From an uncultured Ruminococcus sp. (GTDB taxonomy: Bacteria; Bacillota; Clostridia; Oscillospirales; Ruminococcaceae): a stretch of DNA of 64,000 nucleotides. Location: contig CALXIQ010000038.1 in assembly GCA_944388405.1 (NCBI GenBank), positions 29,578 through 93,577 of the forward strand, written 5' to 3'. A program made the position numbers and the translations under genes. Shown here in pieces: positions 42,674 to 51,281 of this stretch (within the stretch, counting starts at the first letter, position 1; every line of letters starts with the position of its first letter). The notes under the pieces were generated by a model that saw only the letters and a program-made list of their open reading frames with translations, was not told the DNA's origin and ran no database searches.

Positions 42674-43453
42674 TCAAACGCCCTCTCTGAGAGCGGAAAG
42701 CTCGGCGGAAATGTTGCTGCTGCGCATAAGGGTTTCTCCGATAAGCACTGCGTCGGCTCCCAGTTCGCGGATAAGCCGCATATCGCCGTTGGTTTTTATT
42801 CCGCTTTCCGAAACAAGGATTTTGCCCTCAGGGATATGCTTCTTTAACTTTGCCGTAGTGTTCAAATCCACCTCAAAGGTTTTCAGATTCCGGTTGTTGA
42901 CGCCGAGAATGTTAAAATCCAAGGCGGATACTTTTTCAAGCTCCTCAGGGCTGTGAACCTCTGCAAGACATTCCAGCCCCAGCGACCGGGCAAGCTTATA
43001 CAGACGCTCAAGCTGAGCCGCAGAAAGAATGGCAGCTATCAGCAGTACTGCGTTTGCGCCGATGTATTTTGCCTCATAAACCTGATATTCGTCAAATATA
43101 AAATCCTTTCTTAGAATGGGTATATTTACAGCCTTGCGTATCTCTTTGAGATATTCAGACGAGCCCTTGAAATAAAATTCCTCCGTAAGGCAGGATATTG
43201 CGTCAGCTCCGGCGGCTTCATATTCCTTGGCAATAGCCACCGGATCAAAATCCGCTTTGATAAGCCCTTTTGAGGGGCTTGCTTTTTTCACCTCGCATAT
43301 TACCGAAAGTCTGCCGGTTTTAAGCGCATCTGATAGTGAGATAACCGGCATATCCGACTTTTCCGCAAGCTTTTTCATTTCCTCATCGGATATAACGCTT
43401 TTTTCACGTTCAAGCTGAATTTTTCTTTTCTCGGTTATATCGTCAAGTATCAT
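42674..43453 (-). CDS. trpC: Indole-3-glycerol-phosphate synthase
   Basis: A 259-residue TIM barrel with VICEVKKASPSKG, LRKDFIFDEYQVYEA, GVNNRNLKTFEVD and VLIGETLMRS blocks. It closes the indole ring. The chosen ATG at 43453 has GGGAG six bases before; the longer frame runs 62 bases into trpGD and adds a basic, non-family N-terminus. It lies 16 bases after trpGD. Confidence 0.97.
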   Translation of the reverse strand: MILDDITEKRKIQLEREKSVISDEEMKKLAEKSDMPVISLSDALKTGRLSVICEVKKASPSKGLIKADFDPVAIAKEYEAAGADAISCLTEEFYFKGSSEYLKEIRKAVNIPILRKDFIFDEYQVYEAKYIGANAVLLIAAILSAAQLERLYKLARSLGLECLAEVHSPEELEKVSALDFNILGVNNRNLKTFEVDLNTTAKLKKHIPEGKILVSESGIKTNGDMRLIRELGADAVLIGETLMRSSNISAELSALREGV

Positions 43454-43469
43454 TAAATTCTCCCTTCTT

Positions 43470-45107
43470 TCAGCTTTGGTTTGTAAATTCGATAAGCTCG
43501 TGAAGCTTTCCGAGCGCTTTTTTGCTTTCAAGGGATTCCCTTGCTTTCTGTATTCCTTGCTCTATGGTATCGGCGGCTCCGCAGACATAAAGTGCGGCGC
43601 CTGCGTTAAGCAGTACAATATCTCGTCTTGAATCTTTGATATCGCCGTTTAGTATGCCCAGGGTTATCTGAGCGTTCTGCATGGCGTTTCCTCCCACAAT
43701 GGAAGATTTGCTTCCCATTCTCAGTCCGAAATCGGTAGGGGATATTTCATATTTGATTATCTTTCCGTCCTTTACCTCGCATACCGTTGTGGGGGCAGAG
43801 ATGGAAAATTCGTCAAGATTGTCGTTTCCGTAAATGAGAAGGGCTCGTTTTATGCCCAGATTCATCAGCACCTTAGCCATTGTTTCCAGCAAGTCGGGGT
43901 CGTAAACGCCCAGCACCATATAATCGGCTTTAGCTGGATTGGCAAGAGGCCCCAGTATGTTGAAAACGGTTCTTACGCCGATCTGACCTCTTACAGGACC
44001 CACAAAGCGCATTGCCGAGTGATAGCTCTGCGCAAACAGGAAAGACAGCCCCACTTGGTTAAGGCAGGCCTCCGCCTTTCTTGGAGTTGAAGTGATTTTA
44101 ACCCCCAGAGCTTCCAGCACGTCGGCGGCTCCGCTTTTTGAGGAAACGCTTCGATTGCCGTGCTTTGCAACCTTTTGTCCTGCACCGGCTATAACAAAGG
44201 AAGCTGTAGTGGAAATGTTAAAGCTGTTTGACAGATCTCCGCCGGTGCCTACAATGTCAAGCACGGGGGAATCGGGATTGACTACCGCCATTTTCTCGCG
44301 CATTACCTTGGCAAAGCCGGTAATTTCATCTATTGTTTCGCCTCTCATGCGCATTGCGGTAAGAAGCGTTGCAATCTGAGCGTCCGTTGCTCTGTCGCTC
44401 ATAATAATGTCCATGGCGTTGTAAGCTTCCTGTTCGGTAAGCGACTGTCCGTCCACCACCTTTTTCAGATAGTTTTTAAGCTCGGTGCGTTTGGCTGCCG
44501 GAACCGACGGGGCTTTTGAAAGATTGGTTTTTATTCCGGCAACGTTGTTTAGAAAGTTTGAAATAATGCTTTCCCCCGTATCGGTGAGAATCGACTCGGG
44601 ATGAAACTGCACGCCGTAGGTGGGATGCTCCTTGTGGCGAAGCGCCATAATCTGCGCCTTGTCGTCCGTCGCTATTACCGACAGGCAGGCGGGAAGCGTT
44701 ATGCTGTCTACAATAAGCGAATGGTATCTTGCGGCGGTGATTTCCTCGGGAAGTCCTGTAAATATGGGAGCGGAGGTGTTTATCTTAATAACCGTCTGCT
44801 TGCCGTGGAGAGGCTCTTTGGCATGAACTATCTTTCCGCCGAAGGCTTCCGCTATAGCCTGATGTCCCAGGCAAACTCCAAGGATCGGGATTTTTCCGCT
44901 GAAATGTCTTACAGCTTCCACGGAAATACCTGCCTGAGCAGGGTAACCGGGACCGGGTGATATAACGATAGCCTGAGGATTGAGTCTTTCAATTTCTTCA
45001 ATAGTAATTTCATCGTTTCTGGCGACTTTTATCTCGTCATGCAAAATTCCGATAGCCTGATAAAGATTATAGGTGAAGCTGTCGTAGTTGTCTATCAGTA
45101 AAATCAT
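43470..45107 (-). CDS. trpGD: Fused anthranilate synthase component II / anthranilate phosphoribosyltransferase
   Basis: A 545-residue fusion. Residues 1-190 are the TrpG glutamine amidotransferase (nucleophile Cys79 in GVCLGHQ, and HPES), supplying ammonia to TrpE. Residues from about 205 are TrpD: GTGGDLSNSFNIST, KHGNRSVSSKSGAAD and LLNAGAALYV, transferring phosphoribose to anthranilate. The same fusion is known in enterobacteria. The start lies 14 bases after trpE. Confidence 0.97.
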   Translation of the reverse strand: MILLIDNYDSFTYNLYQAIGILHDEIKVARNDEITIEEIERLNPQAIVISPGPGYPAQAGISVEAVRHFSGKIPILGVCLGHQAIAEAFGGKIVHAKEPLHGKQTVIKINTSAPIFTGLPEEITAARYHSLIVDSITLPACLSVIATDDKAQIMALRHKEHPTYGVQFHPESILTDTGESIISNFLNNVAGIKTNLSKAPSVPAAKRTELKNYLKKVVDGQSLTEQEAYNAMDIIMSDRATDAQIATLLTAMRMRGETIDEITGFAKVMREKMAVVNPDSPVLDIVGTGGDLSNSFNISTTASFVIAGAGQKVAKHGNRSVSSKSGAADVLEALGVKITSTPRKAEACLNQVGLSFLFAQSYHSAMRFVGPVRGQIGVRTVFNILGPLANPAKADYMVLGVYDPDLLETMAKVLMNLGIKRALLIYGNDNLDEFSISAPTTVCEVKDGKIIKYEISPTDFGLRMGSKSSIVGGNAMQNAQITLGILNGDIKDSRRDIVLLNAGAALYVCGAADTIEQGIQKARESLESKKALGKLHELIEFTNQS

Positions 45108-45121
45108 TTTAATATCCCTCC

Positions 45122-46594
45122 TTAAAGCTTTGAGGCTTCCTCAATTGCGTTGATAACGGCTTTTGCCTTGTTTATAGATTCCTGATATTCCTTTTCGGGA
45201 ACGCTGTCGGCAACCACTCCGCCCCCTGCCTGAACGTAGGCCTTGCCTTTTCTGAAAAGCACGGTCCTGATGGCGATGCAGGTGTCAAGGCTGCCGTCGA
45301 AGGCAAGATACCCCACCGTTCCGCCGTAAAGTCCCCGCTTTGTGGGCTCAAGCTCGTCGATTATCTCCATCGCTCTTACCTTGGGTGCTCCCGAAAGAGT
45401 GCCTGCCGGAAGCAGTGCCGCCAGTGCGTCAAGAGGCTCCAGGTCATCCCGGAGAGTTCCCTTAACGTTTGAAACAAGGTGCATTACCTTTGAGTAGCGT
45501 TCTACTATCATAAAGTCGGTAACCTGTACCGAACCGAATTTTGAAACCTTTCCCACGTCGTTGCGGCCTAAATCCACAAGCATTGTGTGCTCTGCTCTTT
45601 CCTTTGGGTCGTTTAAAAGGGAAGCTTCGTTTTTTGCGTCCTCATCGCTTGTTTCGCCCCGCTTTATGGTGCCGGCGATAGGACGTGTAATTACCGTATT
45701 TTCGTTTACCGAAACCAGCATTTCCGGCGAAGCGCCTGCGATTGCGTAATTTTTGTTTTTGAAGTAGTAAAGATAAGGCGACGGATTGGTGGAACGTAAC
45801 ATTCTGTACACATCAAAGCTGTCGGGAGGATTGTCTATCTCAAACCGCTGAGAGGGAACAACCTGGAAAATGTCGCCGTCCTTGATGTATTCCTTTGCCT
45901 TTTCGACGTTTTTAATATACTGCTCCTTGGTGATATTTGATTTTATGTTTATTTCTGCGCTGTCGGTTCTTATTTCACGGGGCTTGGGCTGATAATTTCT
46001 CAGTACTTTTATTATTTCGTCTTTTCGTTTTTCGCACTGAGCGTATTTTTCCTCCAGATCCTCCGAAGCATTGATGTTTAGGATTATAACCGCCTTGTTG
46101 CTGAGATGGTCGTATGCCACAAGCTCATCGAACAAATGCAGATCTGCATCGGGCATATCAAGATCGTCGTAGGGAACATTCACCAGAGTTTTTTCAAAAT
46201 ATCTTACCATATCGTAAGCAAAATATCCGATGAGCCCGCCCGTAAGCTTAGGTCTGCCGTTGAATTTCGGGGCTTTATGTTCTCGGATTATTTCCGAGAA
46301 AAACTTAATGGGGTTGTCAACCCTGACGGTCACCGGTTCCATGCCCTGTTCTTTTACAGTTGCAACGTGGTCTTTCAGCGTGTATTCCGCCTTGGGATTT
46401 ATGCCGATATATGAATATCTTCCCCACTGGTCCTTGTTGTCTACCGATTCGAGGATAAAGCAGTTTTCATAAGCTTCGTGCAGGCAGTTGAAAAGCTGCA
46501 CAGGAGAAAAGGAATCTACCAGAAGCTCGTAAAAAATGGGTACGGTTTTGTAGTCGTTTAACAGTTCTCTTACCTTTTCAATTGACGGATACAT
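45122..46594 (-). CDS. trpE: Anthranilate synthase component I
   Basis: A 490-residue chorismate-binding enzyme making anthranilate with TrpG. The Trp feedback site is in the N-terminal part (SFSPVQLF with NCFILES), and the catalytic region has PSPYLYYF, ASPEMLV, RPIAGT, ELLVDLGRNDVGKV-like sequence and GAPKVRAMEIIDELEP. ATG at 46594 has AGGAGG eight bases before; an upstream frame start would lie inside the T-box. It is first in the operon, behind a T-box leader and a consensus promoter. Confidence 0.97.
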   Translation of the reverse strand: MYPSIEKVRELLNDYKTVPIFYELLVDSFSPVQLFNCLHEAYENCFILESVDNKDQWGRYSYIGINPKAEYTLKDHVATVKEQGMEPVTVRVDNPIKFFSEIIREHKAPKFNGRPKLTGGLIGYFAYDMVRYFEKTLVNVPYDDLDMPDADLHLFDELVAYDHLSNKAVIILNINASEDLEEKYAQCEKRKDEIIKVLRNYQPKPREIRTDSAEINIKSNITKEQYIKNVEKAKEYIKDGDIFQVVPSQRFEIDNPPDSFDVYRMLRSTNPSPYLYYFKNKNYAIAGASPEMLVSVNENTVITRPIAGTIKRGETSDEDAKNEASLLNDPKERAEHTMLVDLGRNDVGKVSKFGSVQVTDFMIVERYSKVMHLVSNVKGTLRDDLEPLDALAALLPAGTLSGAPKVRAMEIIDELEPTKRGLYGGTVGYLAFDGSLDTCIAIRTVLFRKGKAYVQAGGGVVADSVPEKEYQESINKAKAVINAIEEASKL

Positions 46595-46672
46595 AACAAA
46601 AACCTCCTGAAAAATTAATCCTGGCGAATAATCGGGAAAATCGTCAGTAATATTCTGCCCGAAAAAGGCAAT

Positions 46673-46986
46673 AAAAAAAGTCCTGCCATCGCATAGCATA
46701 AACGCTATGGGACGGTAGAACCGTGGTGCCACCCAATTTCCCGATGCAAAAGCATCGGCTCACAAGTACGCATTCTCAGCAAAAGCCTCAAAATCAATAC
46801 TCAGTCACACTAACGCAGGAACACGCGGCGAGTGATACTTTCAATAAGATTTCACACTGCTCCTCACAAATCCATTCACCTGAACATCATGTACCGATTC
46901 ACACCAGCCATCGGCTCTCTGAAACAATCCAAACAAGCTACTTACTTTTGATCAACGGATTTAAAATATTAACTTTTCAAAACTTA
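46673..46986 (-). promoter_or_regulatory. T-box riboswitch with Trp specifier controlling the trp operon
   Basis: On the minus strand the leader ends with the T-box core GGGTGGCACCACGG (about 46733-46720), a long hairpin (CCGTCCCATAGCG pairing with CTATGCGATGGCAGGAC) and seven T residues (46679-46673). Stem I begins near 46958, contains AGTAG and GATGGCTGGTG, and has GAATGGA with TGG at 46874-46872 as specifier. Uncharged tRNA-Trp should bind and prevent termination, so starvation turns the operon on. Confidence 0.95.
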
Positions 46987-46992
46987 ATATAT

Positions 46993-47021
46993 ATTATATT
47001 CCCCCGACTTATTTTTGTCAA
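46993..47021 (-). promoter_or_regulatory. Consensus promoter of the trp operon
   Basis: Perfect TTGACA (47021-47016), 17 bases, perfect TATAAT (46998-46993), immediately upstream of the T-box leader. Confidence 0.93.
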
Positions 47022-47095
47022 CAGGTATATTTGAACGTAGTGTAAATATTATTTTTCTTTTTTTGATTAACCTATATGTTTCTGACAAAAAAATA

Positions 47096-47124
47096 TTGCA
47101 ATGAAGTGAGTTATCGTGTATAAT
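47096..47124 (+). promoter_or_regulatory. Promoter of the DUF1648 gene
   Basis: TTGCAA at 47096-47101, 17 bases, TATAAT at 47119-47124, about 140 bases before the start codon; the gap contains nothing recognisable. Confidence 0.65.
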
Positions 47125-47266
47125 ATTATTGAAAATCATAAGAAATCGCTGACGGAATATTGTTTTGATATGCTTATTTATGCGTTTCAGTTTTACGAAT
47201 AGATCTGTTAAGTGTATTTAGTTTTTAATTTACCTTCTTGTCGATGCTTCAAAGGAAGTATGTTGA

Positions 47267-47704
47267 ATGTTTCGATTGTCACCAATAAAATTATGGAGAA
47301 ATATCTCTGTAATAATATTTTTAATAGCAATAATTTTTATCTTAATCGGTACTTTCACCATTCATGGTGATTTTGTAGTACATTGGAATAGCGTGGGAGT
47401 GCCGAATAGCTTTTCTGGAAAATGGGTTTTGTGGGCTATGCTATTGTTGGCGTTTTTATCTATGTTTACGCATAGTAGCGTTTCAAAAAAACGTCTCGGA
47501 CAAAATCCGTTAAGTATAGAGATGTCAGGTGCTTTTTCGTCCGGGCTGGCAGCTATGTGGACTATAGTAATTATAATATTGGTAACTTATAATTTGTACC
47601 CAATGATAGCTGTTCCTATTATTGGTACAATAGCTATAGCTCTCAGCTACATTTTGCTTTTTGTAATCGCATATATCCGAGACAATAAAAACGTCAAATC
47701 TTAA
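47267..47704 (+). CDS. DUF1648 family membrane protein
   Basis: A 145-residue protein with four transmembrane segments (residues about 12-28, 55-72, 92-110, 115-137). The stretch VVHWNSVGVPNSFSGKW fits the P-x-HWN-x-x-G-x-P pattern of DUF1648, found in SdpI-like immunity and sensing proteins. AAGGAAG is eight bases before the ATG. Function is unknown; SdpI-like immunity or envelope sensing is only a family association. The next gene follows 24 bases later and may be co-transcribed. Confidence 0.82.
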   Translation: MFRLSPIKLWRNISVIIFLIAIIFILIGTFTIHGDFVVHWNSVGVPNSFSGKWVLWAMLLLAFLSMFTHSSVSKKRLGQNPLSIEMSGAFSSGLAAMWTIVIIILVTYNLYPMIAVPIIGTIAIALSYILLFVIAYIRDNKNVKS

Positions 47705-47728
47705 TCAAATAAATGAAAGGACCAAACT

Positions 47729-49042
47729 ATGAAACTTTATACCAACAAAAGGTATAACACCATTGCGCTGTATGCAGTAATTGTAATAGCCATAAACGTA
47801 CTTATAGTTATAGCAGTGTTCAGATTCGGCACAATACTTGATATACTGTCCTCCCTTATAGGGGTTCTTATGCCGCTTATCTGGGGAATGATTATAGCGT
47901 TTCTGACAAACCCCATAATGGTTAGAATCGAAAACCTGTTTAAAAGCAAAATCTCGAAAAAGCCTGTGCGAAAGCGACTCTTTCGCTTTATTTCGGTAAC
48001 AATTTCCTCGGTTTTGTTCCTTGGAGTGGTTGTGGGAATTATAGCAGTTATCGTGCCTGAGTTTATCAGCAGCTTTAATGATATAATCAACAATTTCTCA
48101 AGTATTGTATCCAATACCCAAAGATGGATCAACCGTCTTTTGAGAAACTATCCTCAGGTGGAGAGCTTTATTTCCGACCAGCTGGTGGAATTTGGCACAG
48201 ACCTGACAAGAATCCAGCCTATGCTTGAAAATATTCTGTCGGGCGCATGGGGCTTTGTTAATATAGTAAAGAATTTTGTGCTGGGATTTATCGTGTCAAT
48301 TTATCTGCTCTTCTCAAAGGAATCCCTTATTGCTCAGACAAAAAAAGTTTTGTTTGCACTATTTAAAAAGCCGTTTTGCGAGAAAGCCCTCAGGCTTGGT
48401 TCACGAGCCAACAGCGTTTTTTCAAGCTTTCTCAGTGGTCAGCTTATCGACGCCATGGTAGTGGGCGTGCTTTGCTTTATAGGACTAACAATACTTGATA
48501 TGCCCTATAACGTGCTTATAAGCGTTATCGTGGGCGTTACAAACGTTATCCCCTTTTTCGGACCTTTTATCGGGGCGGTGCCGTCAGGTCTGCTGATACT
48601 GCTGGTTGAACCGAGAAAGCTTATCTGGTTTCTGATATTTATAGTTATCCTGCAGCAGTTTGACGGAAACATACTTTGTCCCAAGATAGTGGGAGGTTCT
48701 ACGGGACTGCCGGCATTCTGGGTAATGATTTCCCTGTTTGTGGGCGGCGGATTGTTCGGCTTTGCTGGAATGATTCTTGCAGTTCCCACCTTTGCGCTTA
48801 TCTACAGCCTTACCAGAGAAAGCGTTGAGTCAAGGCTCAGGAAAAAGAAGATGCCTGTATCCACAAGATACTATGTTGAAAATCCCGATAAGCTTTACGC
48901 TTCTAAGCGTGAGAAAAAAGCGCCCCTTACTCCCGAAGAGCTGGAGAAAATGGTTATCCCCTCGGCAGACGAGGTAAACGAAGCCTCCCCCGAAGCCGAA
49001 AACGCCGCCGGGGAAAAAGCTGAGGAGTACCGAGAGGAATAG
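47729..49042 (+). CDS. AI-2E family transporter
   Basis: A 437-residue membrane protein of the AI-2E/YdiK family (about eight transmembrane segments). GVTNVIPFFGPFIGAVPS and NILCPKIVGGSTGLPAFWV are signature segments; a soluble helical region lies at residues about 110-165. Members have been linked to autoinducer-2 export and to Na+/H+ antiport; the true substrate is uncertain. A charged, acidic C-terminal tail (about residues 400-437) is cytoplasmic. GAAAGGA precedes the ATG. A terminator follows. Confidence 0.92.
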   Translation: MKLYTNKRYNTIALYAVIVIAINVLIVIAVFRFGTILDILSSLIGVLMPLIWGMIIAFLTNPIMVRIENLFKSKISKKPVRKRLFRFISVTISSVLFLGVVVGIIAVIVPEFISSFNDIINNFSSIVSNTQRWINRLLRNYPQVESFISDQLVEFGTDLTRIQPMLENILSGAWGFVNIVKNFVLGFIVSIYLLFSKESLIAQTKKVLFALFKKPFCEKALRLGSRANSVFSSFLSGQLIDAMVVGVLCFIGLTILDMPYNVLISVIVGVTNVIPFFGPFIGAVPSGLLILLVEPRKLIWFLIFIVILQQFDGNILCPKIVGGSTGLPAFWVMISLFVGGGLFGFAGMILAVPTFALIYSLTRESVESRLRKKKMPVSTRYYVENPDKLYASKREKKAPLTPEELEKMVIPSADEVNEASPEAENAAGEKAEEYREE

Positions 49043-49079
49043 ATTAAAGGGCAATTTTGAAATATCTAAAATAAAATTT

Positions 49080-49120
49080 GTGCAGTCTACCCCTGTTAAA
49101 TGCGGGTAGGCTGCATTTTT
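49080..49120 (+). terminator. Terminator after the AI-2E transporter
   Basis: TGCAGTCTACCC pairs with GGGTAGGCTGCA (one G-T) and is followed by TTTTTAT. Confidence 0.85.
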
Positions 49121-49214
49121 ATGCGTCGCAAAGTGGGAATAATCCGCAGGTGTAACGGTTGATTGCCGTGACCAATTTCTGTCGGAAAAATTTGTGGCTT
49201 TGTGCAATTTGACG

Positions 49215-49243
49215 TTGCAATTTGAGACGAAAAGTAGTATAAT
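49215..49243 (+). promoter_or_regulatory. Promoter of the aminotransferase gene
   Basis: TTGCAA at 49215-49220, 17 bases, TATAAT at 49238-49243. The leader to the start codon is about 120 bases, with no recognised fold. Confidence 0.65.
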
Positions 49244-49369
49244 TAATTTTAATCTGTGCAGACGATTATAACGCCGTCAGAATTTTGCCCGGTGCGCAAA
49301 AATGTGAAGATATTGTAATCTTAAAGCTTTATAATCGGCTGTTCAATTTATCTGTAAGGAGACTTTTTT

Positions 49370-50587
49370 ATGAAAGTTTATTCAAAATCATCAAAGCTTG
49401 ATAACGTATGCTATGATATAAGAGGTCCGGTTATGGACGAGGCTGACAGAATGATAGCCGCAGGGGAGAAAATTTTAAAGCTTAACATCGGAAATCCCGC
49501 ACCTTTTGCTTTTTGCGCACCTGAGGATATAATCAGAAATATGACCGAAAACCTTTGCAATGCCGAGGGCTACTCCGATTCCAAGGGAATAGAGGAAGCA
49601 CGCCTTGCAATAAAGAGTTACTGCGAGTACAAAAACATTCAGGGCGTAGAGCTTAATGATATTTATACGGGAAACGGCGTGTCGGAGCTTATTGCAATGG
49701 TAATGCAGGGGCTGCTAAACAACGGCGACGAAGTGCTTGTTCCGGCTCCCGATTATCCTCTGTGGACCGCTTCGGTAACTCTGGCGGGAGGTAAGGCAGT
49801 TCATTACATCTGCGATGAAAAAGCCGACTGGTATCCCGACATTGAGGATATGAGAAGAAAGATAACCGACAAAACCAAAGCTATCGTTATTATAAATCCC
49901 AACAACCCTACGGGAGCGGTTTATCCCAAGGAGATTCTTGAGCAAATAGCTCAGCTTGCAAGAGAAAACGAGCTTATTCTTTTCTCCGACGAGATATATG
50001 ACCGCCTGCTGATGGACGGCGTTAAGCATACTTCCATAGCGTCAATTGCTCCTGATGTGTTTACCGTTACCTTCAACGGACTTTCAAAATCCCATATGGT
50101 AGCAGGCTTTCGCTGCGGCTGGATGGTGCTCAGCGGCGATAAAAGCAGGGTAGGCGGCTATATCGAGGGACTTAATATGCTGTCCTCAATGAGGCTTTGC
50201 TCAAACGTGCCCTCCCAGTACATAATAAAAACTGCCCTGAAGGATTTTGACAAAACCGACAAGCTGCTACTTCCCGGAGGAAGAATTTACGAGCAGAGAG
50301 AGTTTATATACAATGCAATCAACTCTATAGACGGACTTTCCGCCGTAAAGCCAAAGGCGGCGTTTTACATATTCCCGAAAATCGATGCAGAAAAGTTCAA
50401 TATAAAGGACGACGAGAAGTTTGTGCTTGATTTGCTGAAAGAAAAGAAGATACTTCTTGTTCACGGCGGCGGTTTCCACTGGGAAAAGCCCGACCATTTC
50501 AGAATCGTTTACCTCCCCGAGCTTAAGGTGCTTAAAAAAGCGGCAGAGGAAATGTCAGATTTCCTTAGCAGCTACAAACAGCAGTAA
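49370..50587 (+). CDS. Class I/II aminotransferase (AlaA-like)
   Basis: A 405-residue PLP aminotransferase. The substrate loop GNPAPF, NPNNPTGAVYP, SDEIYDRLL and the PLP lysine in GLSKSHMVAGFRCGWM match the AlaA/YugH alanine-pyruvate transaminase group; the arginine in FRIVYLP-like sequence near the C-terminus binds the substrate carboxylate. It probably converts pyruvate and glutamate to alanine and oxoglutarate, but aromatic substrates cannot be excluded. Flanked by its own promoter and a terminator. Confidence 0.92.
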   Translation: MKVYSKSSKLDNVCYDIRGPVMDEADRMIAAGEKILKLNIGNPAPFAFCAPEDIIRNMTENLCNAEGYSDSKGIEEARLAIKSYCEYKNIQGVELNDIYTGNGVSELIAMVMQGLLNNGDEVLVPAPDYPLWTASVTLAGGKAVHYICDEKADWYPDIEDMRRKITDKTKAIVIINPNNPTGAVYPKEILEQIAQLARENELILFSDEIYDRLLMDGVKHTSIASIAPDVFTVTFNGLSKSHMVAGFRCGWMVLSGDKSRVGGYIEGLNMLSSMRLCSNVPSQYIIKTALKDFDKTDKLLLPGGRIYEQREFIYNAINSIDGLSAVKPKAAFYIFPKIDAEKFNIKDDEKFVLDLLKEKKILLVHGGGFHWEKPDHFRIVYLPELKVLKKAAEEMSDFLSSYKQQ

Positions 50588-50602
50588 AGAGAATATCTGC
50601 AA

Positions 50603-50652
50603 TAAAAAAGCGGACGAACGCATACAATCTTGCGTTCGTCCGTTTTGCTTTT
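50603..50652. terminator. Bidirectional terminator between the aminotransferase and cyclophilin genes
   Basis: AAAGCGGACGAACGCA and TGCGTTCGTCCGTTTTGCTTTT pair around TACAATCT; A and T runs on both sides suit both convergent genes. Confidence 0.9.
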
Positions 50653-50658
50653 GTGATA

Positions 50659-51267
50659 TTATTCTTCACCCACGGTAACGTAAAATCTTGCTCTGTGGTT
50701 GCCCTCGTCGTCATCTTCAATCATTTCAGCCCGGACAATTGTTATAGGCTCAACAGGGGAGGATAAAGCTCCGTCGTTGCCCATGGTTCTTTCCACTTCA
50801 AGAAAGCTGTCAACTACGTCCATGCCCTCGGTTACTTCGCCGAATGCGGCGTACTGACCGTCAAGGAAGGTGCAGTCGTCGGTATAGCAGATAAAAAACT
50901 GGCTTGATGCGCTGTCGTAATCGGTTGACCTTGCCATTGAAACAATGCCTCTTGTATGGGATAGGTTGTTTTCAACGCCGTTTGCCGAAAACTCGCCTTT
51001 GATAGTTTCTTCGCTTCCGCCGGTGCCGTCGCCTTTAGGGTCGCCGCCCTGCGCCATGAAGTCGTCAACTACTCTGTGAAAGGTAAGTCCGTCGTAAAAG
51101 CCGTCGCTTACAAGATTCTCAAAGTTTTCGCAGGTTATGGGGGCATATTCGGAATAAAGGGTTATTACAAAGCTTTCCTCGTCAGATGAATCACCGCAGG
51201 ATGATAACATTCCGAAAGTTAATGCGGCGCAAAGCGCAAGTGCAAATGTTTTAAGCATTCTTTTCAT
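50659..51267 (-). CDS. Cyclophilin-type peptidyl-prolyl isomerase lipoprotein
   Basis: A 202-residue lipoprotein: signal peptide with lipobox LSSC (Cys24), then a cyclophilin domain with FENLVSDGFYDGLTFHRVVDDFMAQGGDPKGDGTGG and SSQFFICY, the catalytic Arg being in FHRV. It assists folding of exported proteins on the outer face of the membrane. AAGGAG lies upstream of the ATG. It starts 14 bases after the CNNM gene, so they share a transcript and probably its attenuator. Confidence 0.93.
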   Translation of the reverse strand: MKRMLKTFALALCAALTFGMLSSCGDSSDEESFVITLYSEYAPITCENFENLVSDGFYDGLTFHRVVDDFMAQGGDPKGDGTGGSEETIKGEFSANGVENNLSHTRGIVSMARSTDYDSASSQFFICYTDDCTFLDGQYAAFGEVTEGMDVVDSFLEVERTMGNDGALSSPVEPITIVRAEMIEDDDEGNHRARFYVTVGEE

Positions 51268-51281
51268 TTTGTTTTATCTCC

